NCBI GenBank assembly: GCA_050247155.1
Contig: JBFWUS010000001.1
Coordinates: 62,001 to 126,000 of the forward strand
DNA from: Mesorhizobium_G sp050247155
GTDB taxonomy: Bacteria; Pseudomonadota; Alphaproteobacteria; Rhizobiales; Rhizobiaceae
Direction: 5' to 3'
Length of the DNA: 64,000 nt
The notes beneath the pieces were generated by a model. It searched no databases. It had not been told where the DNA came from and worked only from the letters and a program-made list of their open reading frames with translations. Shown here piece after piece: positions 34,994 to 43,746 of this stretch; position 1 is the stretch's first letter; each line of letters begins with the position of its first letter. The translations under genes and the position numbers were made by a program.

Positions 34994-35806
34994 TTGAGAA
35001 GATTGGTCCATGCTCTTGCCGGAGCGGCATTCCTGCTTGGCGGCACTGCGCTTGCCGGAGCGGGAGAGGGCGGGCTGTTCGGCTGGGTCCATGGCGACTG
35101 GTATCTCAAGGTCGGCGCGACAGGCATGGTCGCGCCGGATTTCGAAGGTGGCAAGGATTATCTTTTCAGCGCATCGCCGATCATTTCGCTTGGTAAAGTG
35201 GGGCCGGAGGCGCGCTACACCTCACGCAATGACGCGATCTCCTTTTCGCTGTACGACACCGGCGCGGTGCGAGCCGGCGTCGCCGGCAAGCTGATTTTTG
35301 GGCGCGACGGCGACGATGCGGACGAGTTGAAAGGGCTCGACCCAGTGCGTTTCGGCGGCGAGGTCGGCGCGTTCGCGGAGGTCTATCCGACCGACTGGCT
35401 GCGGGTGCGCGGCGAGGTGCGGCACGGCATTCGCTCGCATAACGGCATCGTGGCGGACATCAATGCCGATGCTTTCTACGATGTCACCGATGCGGTGCGC
35501 ATCTCAGCCGGTCCGCGCGTTTCCTTCGCGTCGTCCGACTATTTCGACGCCTATTACGGTGTGAACGCCGAGGAAGCTGCTGCTTCCGGCCTCGCCGAAT
35601 ACAATCCGGGTGGCGGCATCAAATCGGCCGGTTTCGGCGGGGCGATCGACTGGAAGGTGACTGATCGGGTTACGGCCAACCTGTTCGGCGAGTATGCGCG
35701 GCTGCTGGGCTCGGCAGAAGACTCGAGCCTGGTGCGCGAGCGCGGTTCCAAGGACCAGTTCACGGTGGGGGTTTCGGCAACTTACCGTTTTGATTTCCAG
35801 ATGTAG
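34994..35806 (+). CDS. MipA/OmpV family outer-membrane protein
   Basis: 270 residues. A signal peptide (RRLVHALAGAAFLLGGTALAGA) precedes a beta-rich chain of the MipA/OmpV family: DWYLKVGATGMVAPDFEGGKDYLF, SRNDAISFSLYDTGAVRAGV, and a final strand ending in Phe-Gln-Met after TYRFDF, as expected for outer-membrane barrels. Relatives act as porin-like proteins or as a scaffold for murein hydrolases; which applies here is not shown. TTG 34994 is chosen because GGAGG lies 5-8 bases upstream and the signal peptide then starts correctly; another TTG at 34913 is in frame. Confidence 0.85.
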   Translation: MRRLVHALAGAAFLLGGTALAGAGEGGLFGWVHGDWYLKVGATGMVAPDFEGGKDYLFSASPIISLGKVGPEARYTSRNDAISFSLYDTGAVRAGVAGKLIFGRDGDDADELKGLDPVRFGGEVGAFAEVYPTDWLRVRGEVRHGIRSHNGIVADINADAFYDVTDAVRISAGPRVSFASSDYFDAYYGVNAEEAAASGLAEYNPGGGIKSAGFGGAIDWKVTDRVTANLFGEYARLLGSAEDSSLVRERGSKDQFTVGVSATYRFDFQM

Positions 35807-35811
35807 CGCAT

Positions 35812-36252
35812 TCAGTTGAAAAGCCGGCTGTCGAAAGGATAGCGATATGCGCCGGCGACGCTGATGCGCGCCGCCGCAGGATGACGCGGATTGATCAGAA
35901 CATTGCTTGCCATCGGCATCACAACTGAGGGAACGCGCATTAGGGCAAAGCGGCCTTCGCCGACAAACTGCATCCCGATGCTTTGCGTGAATTCAAAATT
36001 CCTTTGCCAATTGGACTCGCCGCGGAGGTCTGGATCGTGTCGAGGAATGTTGTCGGGAACGTCGATTTCGAGCAATTGATAGGAGTCTGGCACGGTCAGC
36101 CTATTCGCGTGGACAAGAATCTCCAGGAGCGACGTCGAAGGATGGTCGGCGCAATAGAGGATGGGAATACCCTGCCGGTGCCATCGCCCTTCGCTGTAGA
36201 GACCGCCTGAGCCGGAAAGGTCCGCGTAGTTGGAAATGCGCCAGATACGCAT
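35812..36252 (-). CDS. RES-domain toxin
   Basis: 146-residue toxin of the RES family, whose studied members break down NAD+. The name-giving residues appear as Arg in MRIWRISNY, Glu in LYSEGRWH (region GSGGLYSEGRWHRQG) and Ser in HPSTSLLEILVH, with the usual spacing. The C-terminal LINPRHPAAARISV is typical. It follows its antitoxin with only 2 bases between them, so the two are one operon. Confidence 0.9.
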   Translation of the reverse strand: MRIWRISNYADLSGSGGLYSEGRWHRQGIPILYCADHPSTSLLEILVHANRLTVPDSYQLLEIDVPDNIPRHDPDLRGESNWQRNFEFTQSIGMQFVGEGRFALMRVPSVVMPMASNVLINPRHPAAARISVAGAYRYPFDSRLFN

Positions 36253-36254
36253 GC

Positions 36255-36620
36255 TCAGGCGAGCATGCCATAGTCTATACGATGAAGTGTTTGTTCGACG
36301 TCACGCGCTCCGCTTTCAGTCTGAAGCAAATCAATCGGGCGGGCACCGTCAAGCGCTATGATTTCGCTGCGCAGCCAGCGCCGCGCCTTGTCGCGGCTAC
36401 CGAACACACGCTCGGCATGTTCGGCGATACGTTCAAGCCGCAGCGTGCGATCAGTTTCGGCCAGGGAAAGAGGCTCATTAGCTGCCTTGCGTCGAGCCAA
36501 AGTCCGTCGTGACACGACCAGCGTATGGATTTCATCGTTTGTGAAGCCAAACGCGCGCAACCTGTCCAGCCGGCTCGGCGGCTCCAAGACAAAATTCCGG
36601 GCGCTTGCTGTTGCGGGCAT
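36255..36620 (-). CDS. Antitoxin, Xre/MbcA/ParS type, partner of RES toxin
   Basis: 121-residue antitoxin. The N-terminal half is a helix-turn-helix-like region (LDRLRAFGFTNDEIHTLVVSRRTLARRKA), and the C-terminal half is the toxin-binding domain (AERVFGSRDKARRWLRSEIIALDGARPIDLLQTESGARDVEQTL), a very typical MbcA/ParS ending. ATG 36620 has GGAGG 7-8 bases upstream. An in-frame ATG at 36779 would add 53 residues but lacks a Shine-Dalgarno sequence. Autorepression by the pair is expected from the family. Confidence 0.88.
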   Translation of the reverse strand: MPATASARNFVLEPPSRLDRLRAFGFTNDEIHTLVVSRRTLARRKAANEPLSLAETDRTLRLERIAEHAERVFGSRDKARRWLRSEIIALDGARPIDLLQTESGARDVEQTLHRIDYGMLA

Positions 36621-36920
36621 CACGCTATCCTCCACATCCTCTATTCGCGCCAAATGCCCATCAAGATAGGCGCAAATGGCATAACTGGCAAGGTGAACAT
36701 ATTCCCGCTTTATTCCTTTCCGCGCCTCGGCTAAAAGCGCCCGCATGACACGCTTTTCGCGCACTTTCGCGATTGCCATACGAATTATCAGCCCGGTGCT
36801 CCGGGCGGCCTAGGGTCATAGACCCACGGCTGCCGGAACCGCCGGGTTTTCGCGCGATCACTCCCCGCGCATTTTCCAGACCAGATCAGTTCACGCCGAG
36901 GCTAGGACGCCCGGCAATGC
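36621..36920. other. Intergenic region between the RES-Xre pair and ileS
   Basis: 300 bases holding the promoters of both divergent units. The antitoxin frame stays open to an ATG at 36779 (53 extra codons, basic and helical), which could be a longer form of the antitoxin. No other gene was recognised. Confidence 0.45.
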
Positions 36921-39900
36921 ATGGCCAAGACGATGACCGATACCGCCGAAAAGATCGACTACTCCAAAACGCTCTACCTGCCGCAGACGGATTTTCCGAT
37001 GCGCGCCGGCTTGCCGGAGAAAGAGCCGCAGCTCGTCAAGCGCTGGCAGGAGATGGACCTCTACCGCCGCCTGCGCGAGGAAGCCTCCGGGCGACCGCTC
37101 TATGTGCTGCATGACGGCCCGCCCTATGCCAACGGCAACATCCATATCGGGCATGCGCTGAACAAGATCCTGAAGGACATCATCACGCGCTCGTTCCAGA
37201 TGCGCGGTTATGATTCCAACTACGTGCCGGGCTGGGACTGCCACGGCCTGCCGATCGAATGGAAGATCGAGGAACAGTACCGCGCCAAGGGCAAGGAAAA
37301 GCCGAGTTTCAAGGACGGCGCGTCGATGAACGCGTTTCGCCAGGAATGCCGCGCGTTCGCCCAGCATTGGATCACCGTGCAGGGGGCTGAGTTCCAACGG
37401 CTCGGCGTGGTTGGCGATTTCGACAATCCGTATACGACGATGAATTTCCATGCCGAGGCAAGGATTGCCGGCGAGCTGTTGAAGTTCGCGATGTCCGACC
37501 AGCTCTATCGCGGTTCGAAGCCGGTGATGTGGAGTGTTGTGGAAAGGACCGCGCTCGCAGAAGCCGAGATCGAGTACCACGATTATGAGTCAGATACGAT
37601 CTGGGTGAAGTTTCCGGTCATCAATCGGGCCTTCAAACGCAATATAGACAATGATGCCGGGCATGGCACTTATTGGGTTCGCGACGATGACCAGACTTCG
37701 CCTGACGAACAGATGAACGTCATGATCTGGACGACCACTCCGTGGACGATCCCAGGAAACCGTGCAGTAGCCTTCTCTCCTCGTGTAAAGTACGGCCTCT
37801 TTGAGGTTACTGCTGCGGAGAATGATTTCGGCCCCCAACCCGGTGAGAAGCTTATCCTCGCTGAGGGATTGGCCGAAGAGTGTGCAGCGAAGGCAAAGGT
37901 GACCTTAAAGCGCCTCATGACCATTGACGGCGATCTGTTGGGGTCACTGACGCTCTCGCATCCTCTCAAAGGCTTGGGTGGCGGCTACGAATTTCCAGTG
38001 CCGCTCCTTCCCGGCGATCACGTGACCGACGACGCCGGCACCGGCTTCGTGCACACCGCGCCCGGCCATGGGCGCGAAGACTTCGACGCCTGGATGGACG
38101 CTGCCCGAGACTTGCAGGGCAGGGGCATCGACACGGCCATCCCATTTACCGTCGATGATGCCGGCTTCTACACCAAGGACGCGCCGGGGTTCGGGCCGGA
38201 TCGCGAGGGCGGGGCGGCGCGCGTCATCGACGACAATGGCAAGAAGGGCGACGCCAACAAGGCGGTCATCGATGAGCTGATCGCTCGCAACATGCTGTTC
38301 GCGCGCGGCCGGTTGAAGCACCAGTATCCGCATAGCTGGCGCTCGAAGAAGCCGATCATCTTTCGCAACACGCCGCAGTGGTTTGTCCATATGGACAAGG
38401 AGTTGGGTGGCTTTACCTCCCCCTCGAGGGGGGAGGTCGCGTCGCGAAGCGGCGCGGGTGGGGGTGGTGATGGCGTTCACCCCACCCCGGCGTTGCGCGC
38501 CGACGTGCCGGGGCGAGCCACCGGTCTCGCCGGTCCTTCGGACCCCCCTCAAGGGGAGGGTAAGCCCGACACGCTGCGCAATCGCGCGCTCGCTGCCATC
38601 GACGAAACGCGTTTCGTGCCGGCAGCGGGGCAGACACGGCTCCGCTCGATGATCGAGGAGCGGCCGGACTGGGTGCTGTCGCGGCAGCGCGCCTGGGGCG
38701 TGCCGATCTGCGTGTTCGCCGATGCTGACGGCAATGTGCTGAAGGACGAGAAGGTCAACCAGCGCATCCTCGACGCGTTCGAGGCCGAAGGCGCCGACGC
38801 CTGGTTCGCGAACGACGCCAAGGAGCGTTTCCTCGGTCCAGATCACGACCATGCCCGCTGGCAGAAGGTGACCGACATTCTGGACGTGTGGTTCGATTCC
38901 GGCTCCACGCACACCTTTACGCTGGAAGACCGCAACGACATGAAGTGGCCGGCGGATGTGTATCTCGAAGGCTCGGACCAGCATCGAGGCTGGTTCCACT
39001 CGTCGCTGCTGGAAAGCTGCGGCACGCGCGGCCGCGCGCCGTACAATTGCGTCGTCACCCATGGTTTCACCATGGATGAGGAAGGCCGGAAAATGTCGAA
39101 GTCGCTCGGCAACACGGTCGTGCCGCAGGACGTGATCAAGCAGTCGGGCGCGGATATCCTGCGGCTGTGGGTTGCGACAACCGATTATTGGGAGGATCAG
39201 CGGCTCGGCAAGACGATCCTGCAGACCAATATCGACGCCTACCGCAAGCTGCGGAATACGATTCGCTGGATGCTGGGCACGCTGGCGCATGACGAGGGCG
39301 AGGACGTGCCGCTGGACAAAATGCCTGAGCTGGAGCGGCTGATGCTGCACCGGCTGTCGGAACTCGACGAACTGGTGCGGACGAGCTACGACGCGTTCGA
39401 TTTCAAGCGGATTGCGCGTTCGCTGCTCGATTTCATGGTGGTCGAGCTGTCGGCGTTTTACTTCGACATCCGCAAGGACGCGCTTTATTGCGATGCACCG
39501 TCGAGCGTCCGTCGCAAGGCGGCGATCCAGACGGTGCGGCATCTGTTCGAATGCCTGGTCAAGTGGCTGTCGCCGCTGCTGCCGTTCACGACGGAAGAGG
39601 CGTGGCTGGACAGGCATCCAGACGCGCAGTCGGTGCATTTGACGCAGTTTCCGCACGTGCCGGCGGAGTGGCGCGACGACGCGCTGGCCGAAAAATGGCG
39701 CAAAATCAAGCAGGTGCGCAGCGTTGTCACCGGGGCGCTTGAACTGGGGCGAGCCAAGAAGACGATCGGCTCGTCACTTGAGGCCGTGCCGGTGGTCTAT
39801 GTGACCGATCCCCAGCTTAGGGCTGCGATAGAGGGTACGGACCTTGCCGAAATCGCCATCACCAGCGAACTCGACGTTGTGCAGAGCGACGCGCCGGCTG

Positions 39901-40094
39901 AGGCCTTCGCCTTGCGCGAGGTGCCGGGCGTCGCCGTGGTGGTCGAAAAGTCGGAGGATCGCGGTCTCGTCAAATGCGCGCGATCCTGGCGCTACACCGA
40001 CGATGTCGGTTCCGACCCGGAGTTTCCGGATGTTTCGGCGCGCGATGCGGCGGCCTTGCGGGAATTGCAGGCGCTGGGCCGGCTTAGAGCCTGA
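36921..40094 (+). CDS. ileS: Isoleucyl-tRNA synthetase with an in-frame repeat insertion
   Basis: 1057-residue class I synthetase charging tRNA-Ile, with editing of valine. HIGH motif NIHIGHALNKIL near residue 75; the CP1 editing domain includes IWTTTPWTIPGN and GTGFVHTAPGHGREDF; KMSKS motif MSKSLGN near 724; the anticodon-binding domain follows. Between HMDKELG and TLRNRALAAIDETRF there is an added segment of about 53 residues rich in Gly, Pro, Ser and Arg, encoded by a GC-rich palindromic repeat (38409-38566). Without it the protein would be about 1004 residues, the usual rhizobial size. The stop codon lies inside another repeat (40089-40226). The stretch 37600-37960 uses more A/T in third positions than its surroundings. 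Confidence 0.97.
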   Translation: MAKTMTDTAEKIDYSKTLYLPQTDFPMRAGLPEKEPQLVKRWQEMDLYRRLREEASGRPLYVLHDGPPYANGNIHIGHALNKILKDIITRSFQMRGYDSNYVPGWDCHGLPIEWKIEEQYRAKGKEKPSFKDGASMNAFRQECRAFAQHWITVQGAEFQRLGVVGDFDNPYTTMNFHAEARIAGELLKFAMSDQLYRGSKPVMWSVVERTALAEAEIEYHDYESDTIWVKFPVINRAFKRNIDNDAGHGTYWVRDDDQTSPDEQMNVMIWTTTPWTIPGNRAVAFSPRVKYGLFEVTAAENDFGPQPGEKLILAEGLAEECAAKAKVTLKRLMTIDGDLLGSLTLSHPLKGLGGGYEFPVPLLPGDHVTDDAGTGFVHTAPGHGREDFDAWMDAARDLQGRGIDTAIPFTVDDAGFYTKDAPGFGPDREGGAARVIDDNGKKGDANKAVIDELIARNMLFARGRLKHQYPHSWRSKKPIIFRNTPQWFVHMDKELGGFTSPSRGEVASRSGAGGGGDGVHPTPALRADVPGRATGLAGPSDPPQGEGKPDTLRNRALAAIDETRFVPAAGQTRLRSMIEERPDWVLSRQRAWGVPICVFADADGNVLKDEKVNQRILDAFEAEGADAWFANDAKERFLGPDHDHARWQKVTDILDVWFDSGSTHTFTLEDRNDMKWPADVYLEGSDQHRGWFHSSLLESCGTRGRAPYNCVVTHGFTMDEEGRKMSKSLGNTVVPQDVIKQSGADILRLWVATTDYWEDQRLGKTILQTNIDAYRKLRNTIRWMLGTLAHDEGEDVPLDKMPELERLMLHRLSELDELVRTSYDAFDFKRIARSLLDFMVVELSAFYFDIRKDALYCDAPSSVRRKAAIQTVRHLFECLVKWLSPLLPFTTEEAWLDRHPDAQSVHLTQFPHVPAEWRDDALAEKWRKIKQVRSVVTGALELGRAKKTIGSSLEAVPVVYVTDPQLRAAIEGTDLAEIAITSELDVVQSDAPAEAFALREVPGVAVVVEKSEDRGLVKCARSWRYTDDVGSDPEFPDVSARDAAALRELQALGRLRA
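38409..38566. repeat. Palindromic repeat inserted in frame within ileS
   Basis: About 158 bases starting GGCTTTACCTCCCC and ending GGGGAGGGTAAGCC, which are near inverted repeats. Inside are further hairpins: ACCTCCCCC-TCGA-GGGGGGAGGT at the left, and a G-rich/C-rich pair (GGGTGGGG ... CCCCACCCC) in the middle. The C-rich/G-rich ends resemble the elements at 45859 and 60340. It keeps the ileS frame open and adds about 53 codons. Confidence 0.8.
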
Positions 40095-40226
40095 TCAAAA
40101 GGCGCTAGACCGGGCTGCAAATGGCGTTTCCTGCGCTTCCGGTGCTCACGTACTTGAATGTACGCTGCGCTCCGGTTCTCGGAATCACCATTTTCGCCTC
40201 GGTCTAACGACTTTCTGATTCAGGCC
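40089..40226. repeat. Palindromic repeat, second family, covering the ileS stop
   Basis: A roughly 138-base imperfect palindrome. GCCTGATCA at the left pairs with TGATTCAGGC at the right, and GCTAGACCG with CGGTCTAAC inside them. The core contains CTTGAATGTACGCT and CTGCGCTTCCGGTGCTCACG, shared with 48224-48373. The ileS stop codon TGA (40092-40094) is part of its left end. Confidence 0.75.
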
Positions 40227-40391
40227 CTATTCGCTATGTCGACCGGATTTCCTCGCGTCGTTTGCGCTTAATGGCCGGTTAATATAAAGGCCCGACATTA
40301 ACAGACGCCCCATTGTCGCCGAATTCCCAAGGAAAGAGCTTCCGAGGGGATTTTTGGCGGCTTGGCCGGACTTCAGCGAGAGGCTTTTTAC

Positions 40392-41099
40392 GTGGCAGTT
40401 TTCAATCGGGCCGGAAAGGCTGCAAGGCTTGTGGCGCTTGCGACGCCGGTGATGGCTTCGAGCCTGGCGCTGGGCGGCTGCATGAGTTCGCCGACATACG
40501 GAACCGACAAGACGGCAAACGAACAGCTTCTGACGGATGTCACCAGCCTTGTGTCCTTGCAGCCTAAGCGCAAGGATCCGATCGACTACAAGCCGCGTCC
40601 CGATCTGGTGCGTCCAGCGCCGGGTGAAGACATGGCCCTGCCGGCGCCTCAGGAAACCGCAGCCAACGCGACCACCAATCCGGATTGGCCCGAATCTCCC
40701 GAGCAGCGGCGCGCCCGACTCAATAAGGAAATTACCGAAGGCCGCGACAAGCCCGGCTTCGAGTCACCTATCATCGCTGACGTCGATACCGCACCGGGCG
40801 CCAACAGCTATACGCGGCGGCCCGCCGGCGAAAGCAGCCGATATCAGGATTCAGGCGTGCGAAAGACCGGTGAAGCACGCCAACAGCGCGCTGAAGTGCA
40901 GGCCAGGCTGAAGGAACAACGCCAGGGCAGCGAGACGACTCGCAAATATCTGAGCGAACCGCCGCTGGATTATCGTCAGGCAGCCGCAACCGCGCCGCAG
41001 GACGAGCTCGGCGAGGACGAATACGCCAAGGAACGCGCGGCCAAGAAGGCGGCCCGCAAGCCCGGCAGCCGCAAATGGGCCGACTGGTTGCCGTTCTGA
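40392..41099 (+). CDS. Lipoprotein of unknown function
   Basis: 235 residues. An N-terminal signal with the lipobox LALGGC (cleavage before Cys, then MSSPTYGT) marks an outer- or inner-membrane lipoprotein. The mature chain is low in hydrophobic residues, rich in Pro, Gln, Arg and Ala (RKDPIDYKPRPDLVRPAPGED; SPEQRRARLNKEITEGRDKPGFESP), and ends AARKPGSRKWADWLPF. It looks largely unfolded or extended. I do not know a function. GTG 40392 with AGAGG about 8 bases upstream is chosen over TTG 40362. It is convergent with tadA. Confidence 0.75.
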   Translation: MAVFNRAGKAARLVALATPVMASSLALGGCMSSPTYGTDKTANEQLLTDVTSLVSLQPKRKDPIDYKPRPDLVRPAPGEDMALPAPQETAANATTNPDWPESPEQRRARLNKEITEGRDKPGFESPIIADVDTAPGANSYTRRPAGESSRYQDSGVRKTGEARQQRAEVQARLKEQRQGSETTRKYLSEPPLDYRQAAATAPQDELGEDEYAKERAAKKAARKPGSRKWADWLPF

Positions 41100-41105
41100 A
41101 GGATA

Positions 41106-41558
41106 CTATCGAGCGCGCTTGCGCCTGAAGAAGCCGGTTAGCAACTCTGCGGAACGCATTTCCGAGATTCCGGAGTAGACCTCCGGCGCATGGTGGCAGG
41201 TCGGCTGCGCGAAAAAGCGTGCGCCGCTGGTGACAGCACCGCCCTTTTCGTCGCTCGCGCCGAAATAAAGCCGACGCAACCGCGCGAACGAAATGGCGGC
41301 GGCGCACATTGTGCAAGGTTCAAGCGTGACATAAAGGTCGGATTCAAGCAGCCGTTCCGCCGACAGAATTTGGCCGGCTTCGCGGATGACGAGCATTTCG
41401 GCATGGGCCGTTGGGTCGTTGAGTTCGCGGGTGCGGTTGCCGGCGCGGGCAATCACCGCGCCGCCTGAGACCAAGACCGCTCCGATCGGCACTTCGTTTC
41501 GCAGCGCGGCCGCCTCGGCCTCGGCAATGGCAAGAGCCATGAAGTCAGGGCGTTTCAC
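41106..41558 (-). CDS. tadA: tRNA-specific adenosine deaminase
   Basis: 150-residue zinc deaminase converting adenosine-34 of tRNA-Arg(ACG) to inosine. The catalytic HAE is at residues 52-54, the zinc ligands in PCTMC at 81-85, and VPIGAVLV at the N-terminal strand. The length and C-terminus (EVYSGISEMRSAELLTGFFRRKR) fit TadA. It is divergent from the pseudouridine synthase gene across about 90 bases and convergent with the lipoprotein gene. Confidence 0.95.
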   Translation of the reverse strand: MKRPDFMALAIAEAEAAALRNEVPIGAVLVSGGAVIARAGNRTRELNDPTAHAEMLVIREAGQILSAERLLESDLYVTLEPCTMCAAAISFARLRRLYFGASDEKGGAVTSGARFFAQPTCHHAPEVYSGISEMRSAELLTGFFRRKRAR

Positions 41559-41646
41559 ACCGCATCCTCAAAAGGATCATCAAGACATTCTCCTCGCGCG
41601 CGGAATGTTCTCCTGTTATCTAGCCGCGCGAAAGAGCAAGGACCAG

Positions 41647-43746
41647 ATGGACGACGATCGAAAGAATTCTCGCGGCAAACCGCCTCGTTCGGGTGGAGCC
41701 GCGCGCCCCAGCAAGGGCGGCGACAGCGGCAAGCGCTTCCGCAAGCACACGCCTGCCCGGCCTTATGAAAAAGGTGGCGAAGGTTTTGCCAAGCGCGGCC
41801 AGGATGGCGAACGGCCGGTGAAGCGCGCCTATGCCAAGCGGCAAGACAATGCCGCGCGGGACGATAGCCGCAGCGAACCAGGCGAACGCAAGCCTTGGCG
41901 CAAGGAAGGAGCTGATCGCGGCGGAGCAGATGCAAAGCCCTTCGCGAAACGCAAATTTGGCGAGCGGCCGCAGTCGGGTGAGGGGGGCGAGCGCAGATTT
42001 GTTCGCAGGAACGATGCGGATGGGGAAGGTCGCGGACGCAAGCCGTTTGTGAAACGTTCCGATGTGGAGCCTCGCCGCGATGCCGAAGGTCGGCCGCAAT
42101 ATTGGGGCAAGCGACCCGGCAAGGCCGAGCGTGAGGCGCTGGCGCGTGGAGACAACCGTTATGCCCGCTCAGCGAGCGATGAGCGCAAACCGCGCGGCCC
42201 CGCCGGAGACGGTCGGGGGTTCGCCAAGCATGACGGGGAACACCGGTCCAAACCGTTTGGCGGCGACCGGTCGAAACGATTTGACGTTGGGGGCGACCGG
42301 GCAGAGCGGCCGCGGCGTGATTTCAAGCCGAAGCGGGCCGACTTGTCCTCTGTAGAGAGGGCATCCCCGGCACGGCGCGACGAGACGGCAGTGGAAGAAG
42401 GCGAGCGCATCGCCAAGCGTCTGGCGCGGGCCGGTATTTCGTCGCGGCGTGACGCCGAAGACCTGATCGCCGCAGGCCGAGTTAGGGTAAACGGCAAGGT
42501 GCTGGAGAGCCCGGCCTTCAATGTCAGCGTCAAGGACAAGATCGAACTCGACGGCATGGAAATTCCGGCCATCGAGCGGACGCGGCTTTTCCTGTTCCAC
42601 AAGCCGGCCGGCGTCGTGACGACCAATCGCGATCCGGAAGGGCGAAAGACCGTGTTCGACGTGCTGCCGGAAAGCCTGCCACGGCTGATGACGGTCGGCC
42701 GGCTGGACATCAACACCGAGGGCCTGTTGCTGCTCACCAACGATGGCGGTCTGTCGCGGGTCTTGGAGCTGCCGGCCACCGGCTGGCTGCGGCGTTACCG
42801 TGTGCGCGTGCATGGCAAGGTGGACGAGCAAGCGCTGGCCGGGCTGAAGAATGGCATCGCCGTCGATGGCGTGTTTTACGGCGCGGTTGAGGCGACGCTG
42901 GAGCGCGAGCAGGGCAGCAATGCCTGGCTGACCCTCGGCTTGCGGGAAGGCAAGAACCGCGAGGTGAAGAATATTCTCGGTGCGCTTGGGCTCGATGTCA
43001 CGCGACTGATCCGAGTGTCCTACGGACCGTTCCAGCTCGGCGAATTGCCGGAAGGCCATGTGCTCGAAATCAAGGGCCGCATGCTGCGCGACCAACTCGG
43101 CGAACGGCTGGTCGAAGAATCCGGCGCGAATTTCGACGCCGATATTGCAAAACCGTTCTCGAACAAGCCGGTGCGGCGCGGCGATGACAGAGCGCAGCGT
43201 GATGATCGGCCGGTACGGCAAGCGCGCGCGCTGGTGAGGGAAGGCGAGGGCGGCCTGATCAAGGGCAAAAGCTTCCGCCGCGACCGCGACAGGGAGCGCG
43301 AGGATTTCCGCGATCGACTGTCGACTGCAAGGCCGGAGCGCGGCGGGCATGGCGGGCCCGACGGCTTCAAGCGCGGCGAGAGCGAAGGACGCCAAGGGCG
43401 TTTCGCAAAACCGGAAAGAGGCGGCGGCAAGCCGAGCTTCGACAAAAAGCCGGGTTTCGGCAAACGCGACGACAGGGACGAACGGCCCGCCACCGAACAG
43501 AGCGCGCGCCGGGCGAATGTCTGGATGGCTCCGGGTTCGCGGCCACAGGGGCAAGGGAGGCTCGCCACGGAGAAAGCCGAACAGCTTGCGCGCAAGGCAC
43601 AAAAGACCGGCCATCGCAAGCCGGGTCCGGCCAAGGGCGGCAAGCCCGGGTTTGGCAAGCCGCGCGGTGAGCGGGATGAACGGCCGCGCGGCGATGGTCC
43701 GCGTGGGCCGCGCAAGGGTGGGCCGGGTGCGGATCGTCGGCGGTGA
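41647..43746 (+). CDS. RsuA/RluB-family pseudouridine synthase with long basic disordered tails
   Basis: 699 residues. The core spans only about residues 250-495: an S4 RNA-binding domain (IAKRLARAGISSRRDAEDLIAAGRVRVNGKV) and the RsuA/RluB catalytic domain with GRLDINTEGLLLLTNDG (catalytic Asp about 353) and EGKNREVKNILGALGL. It should convert a uridine in rRNA, 23S (RluB) or 16S (RsuA), to pseudouridine. About 250 residues before and 200 after are Arg/Lys/Gly/Asp/Ser-rich, repeat-like (KPFVKRSD, RRDAEGR, GKPGFGKPRGERDERPRG) and surely unfolded; they probably add RNA or ribosome contacts. ATG 41647 has AAGGA close upstream. rsmD starts within its last codons. Confidence 0.9.
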   Translation: MDDDRKNSRGKPPRSGGAARPSKGGDSGKRFRKHTPARPYEKGGEGFAKRGQDGERPVKRAYAKRQDNAARDDSRSEPGERKPWRKEGADRGGADAKPFAKRKFGERPQSGEGGERRFVRRNDADGEGRGRKPFVKRSDVEPRRDAEGRPQYWGKRPGKAEREALARGDNRYARSASDERKPRGPAGDGRGFAKHDGEHRSKPFGGDRSKRFDVGGDRAERPRRDFKPKRADLSSVERASPARRDETAVEEGERIAKRLARAGISSRRDAEDLIAAGRVRVNGKVLESPAFNVSVKDKIELDGMEIPAIERTRLFLFHKPAGVVTTNRDPEGRKTVFDVLPESLPRLMTVGRLDINTEGLLLLTNDGGLSRVLELPATGWLRRYRVRVHGKVDEQALAGLKNGIAVDGVFYGAVEATLEREQGSNAWLTLGLREGKNREVKNILGALGLDVTRLIRVSYGPFQLGELPEGHVLEIKGRMLRDQLGERLVEESGANFDADIAKPFSNKPVRRGDDRAQRDDRPVRQARALVREGEGGLIKGKSFRRDRDREREDFRDRLSTARPERGGHGGPDGFKRGESEGRQGRFAKPERGGGKPSFDKKPGFGKRDDRDERPATEQSARRANVWMAPGSRPQGQGRLATEKAEQLARKAQKTGHRKPGPAKGGKPGFGKPRGERDERPRGDGPRGPRKGGPGADRRR

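Noticed and set aside
37944..39656. 570-codon frame opposite ileS
   Set aside because: Antisense shadow of ileS with low-complexity His/Arg/Gln composition and no start signal.
41386..41646. 87-codon N-terminal extension of the pseudouridine synthase
   Set aside because: It overlaps the divergent tadA gene, and ATG 41647 has a Shine-Dalgarno sequence.
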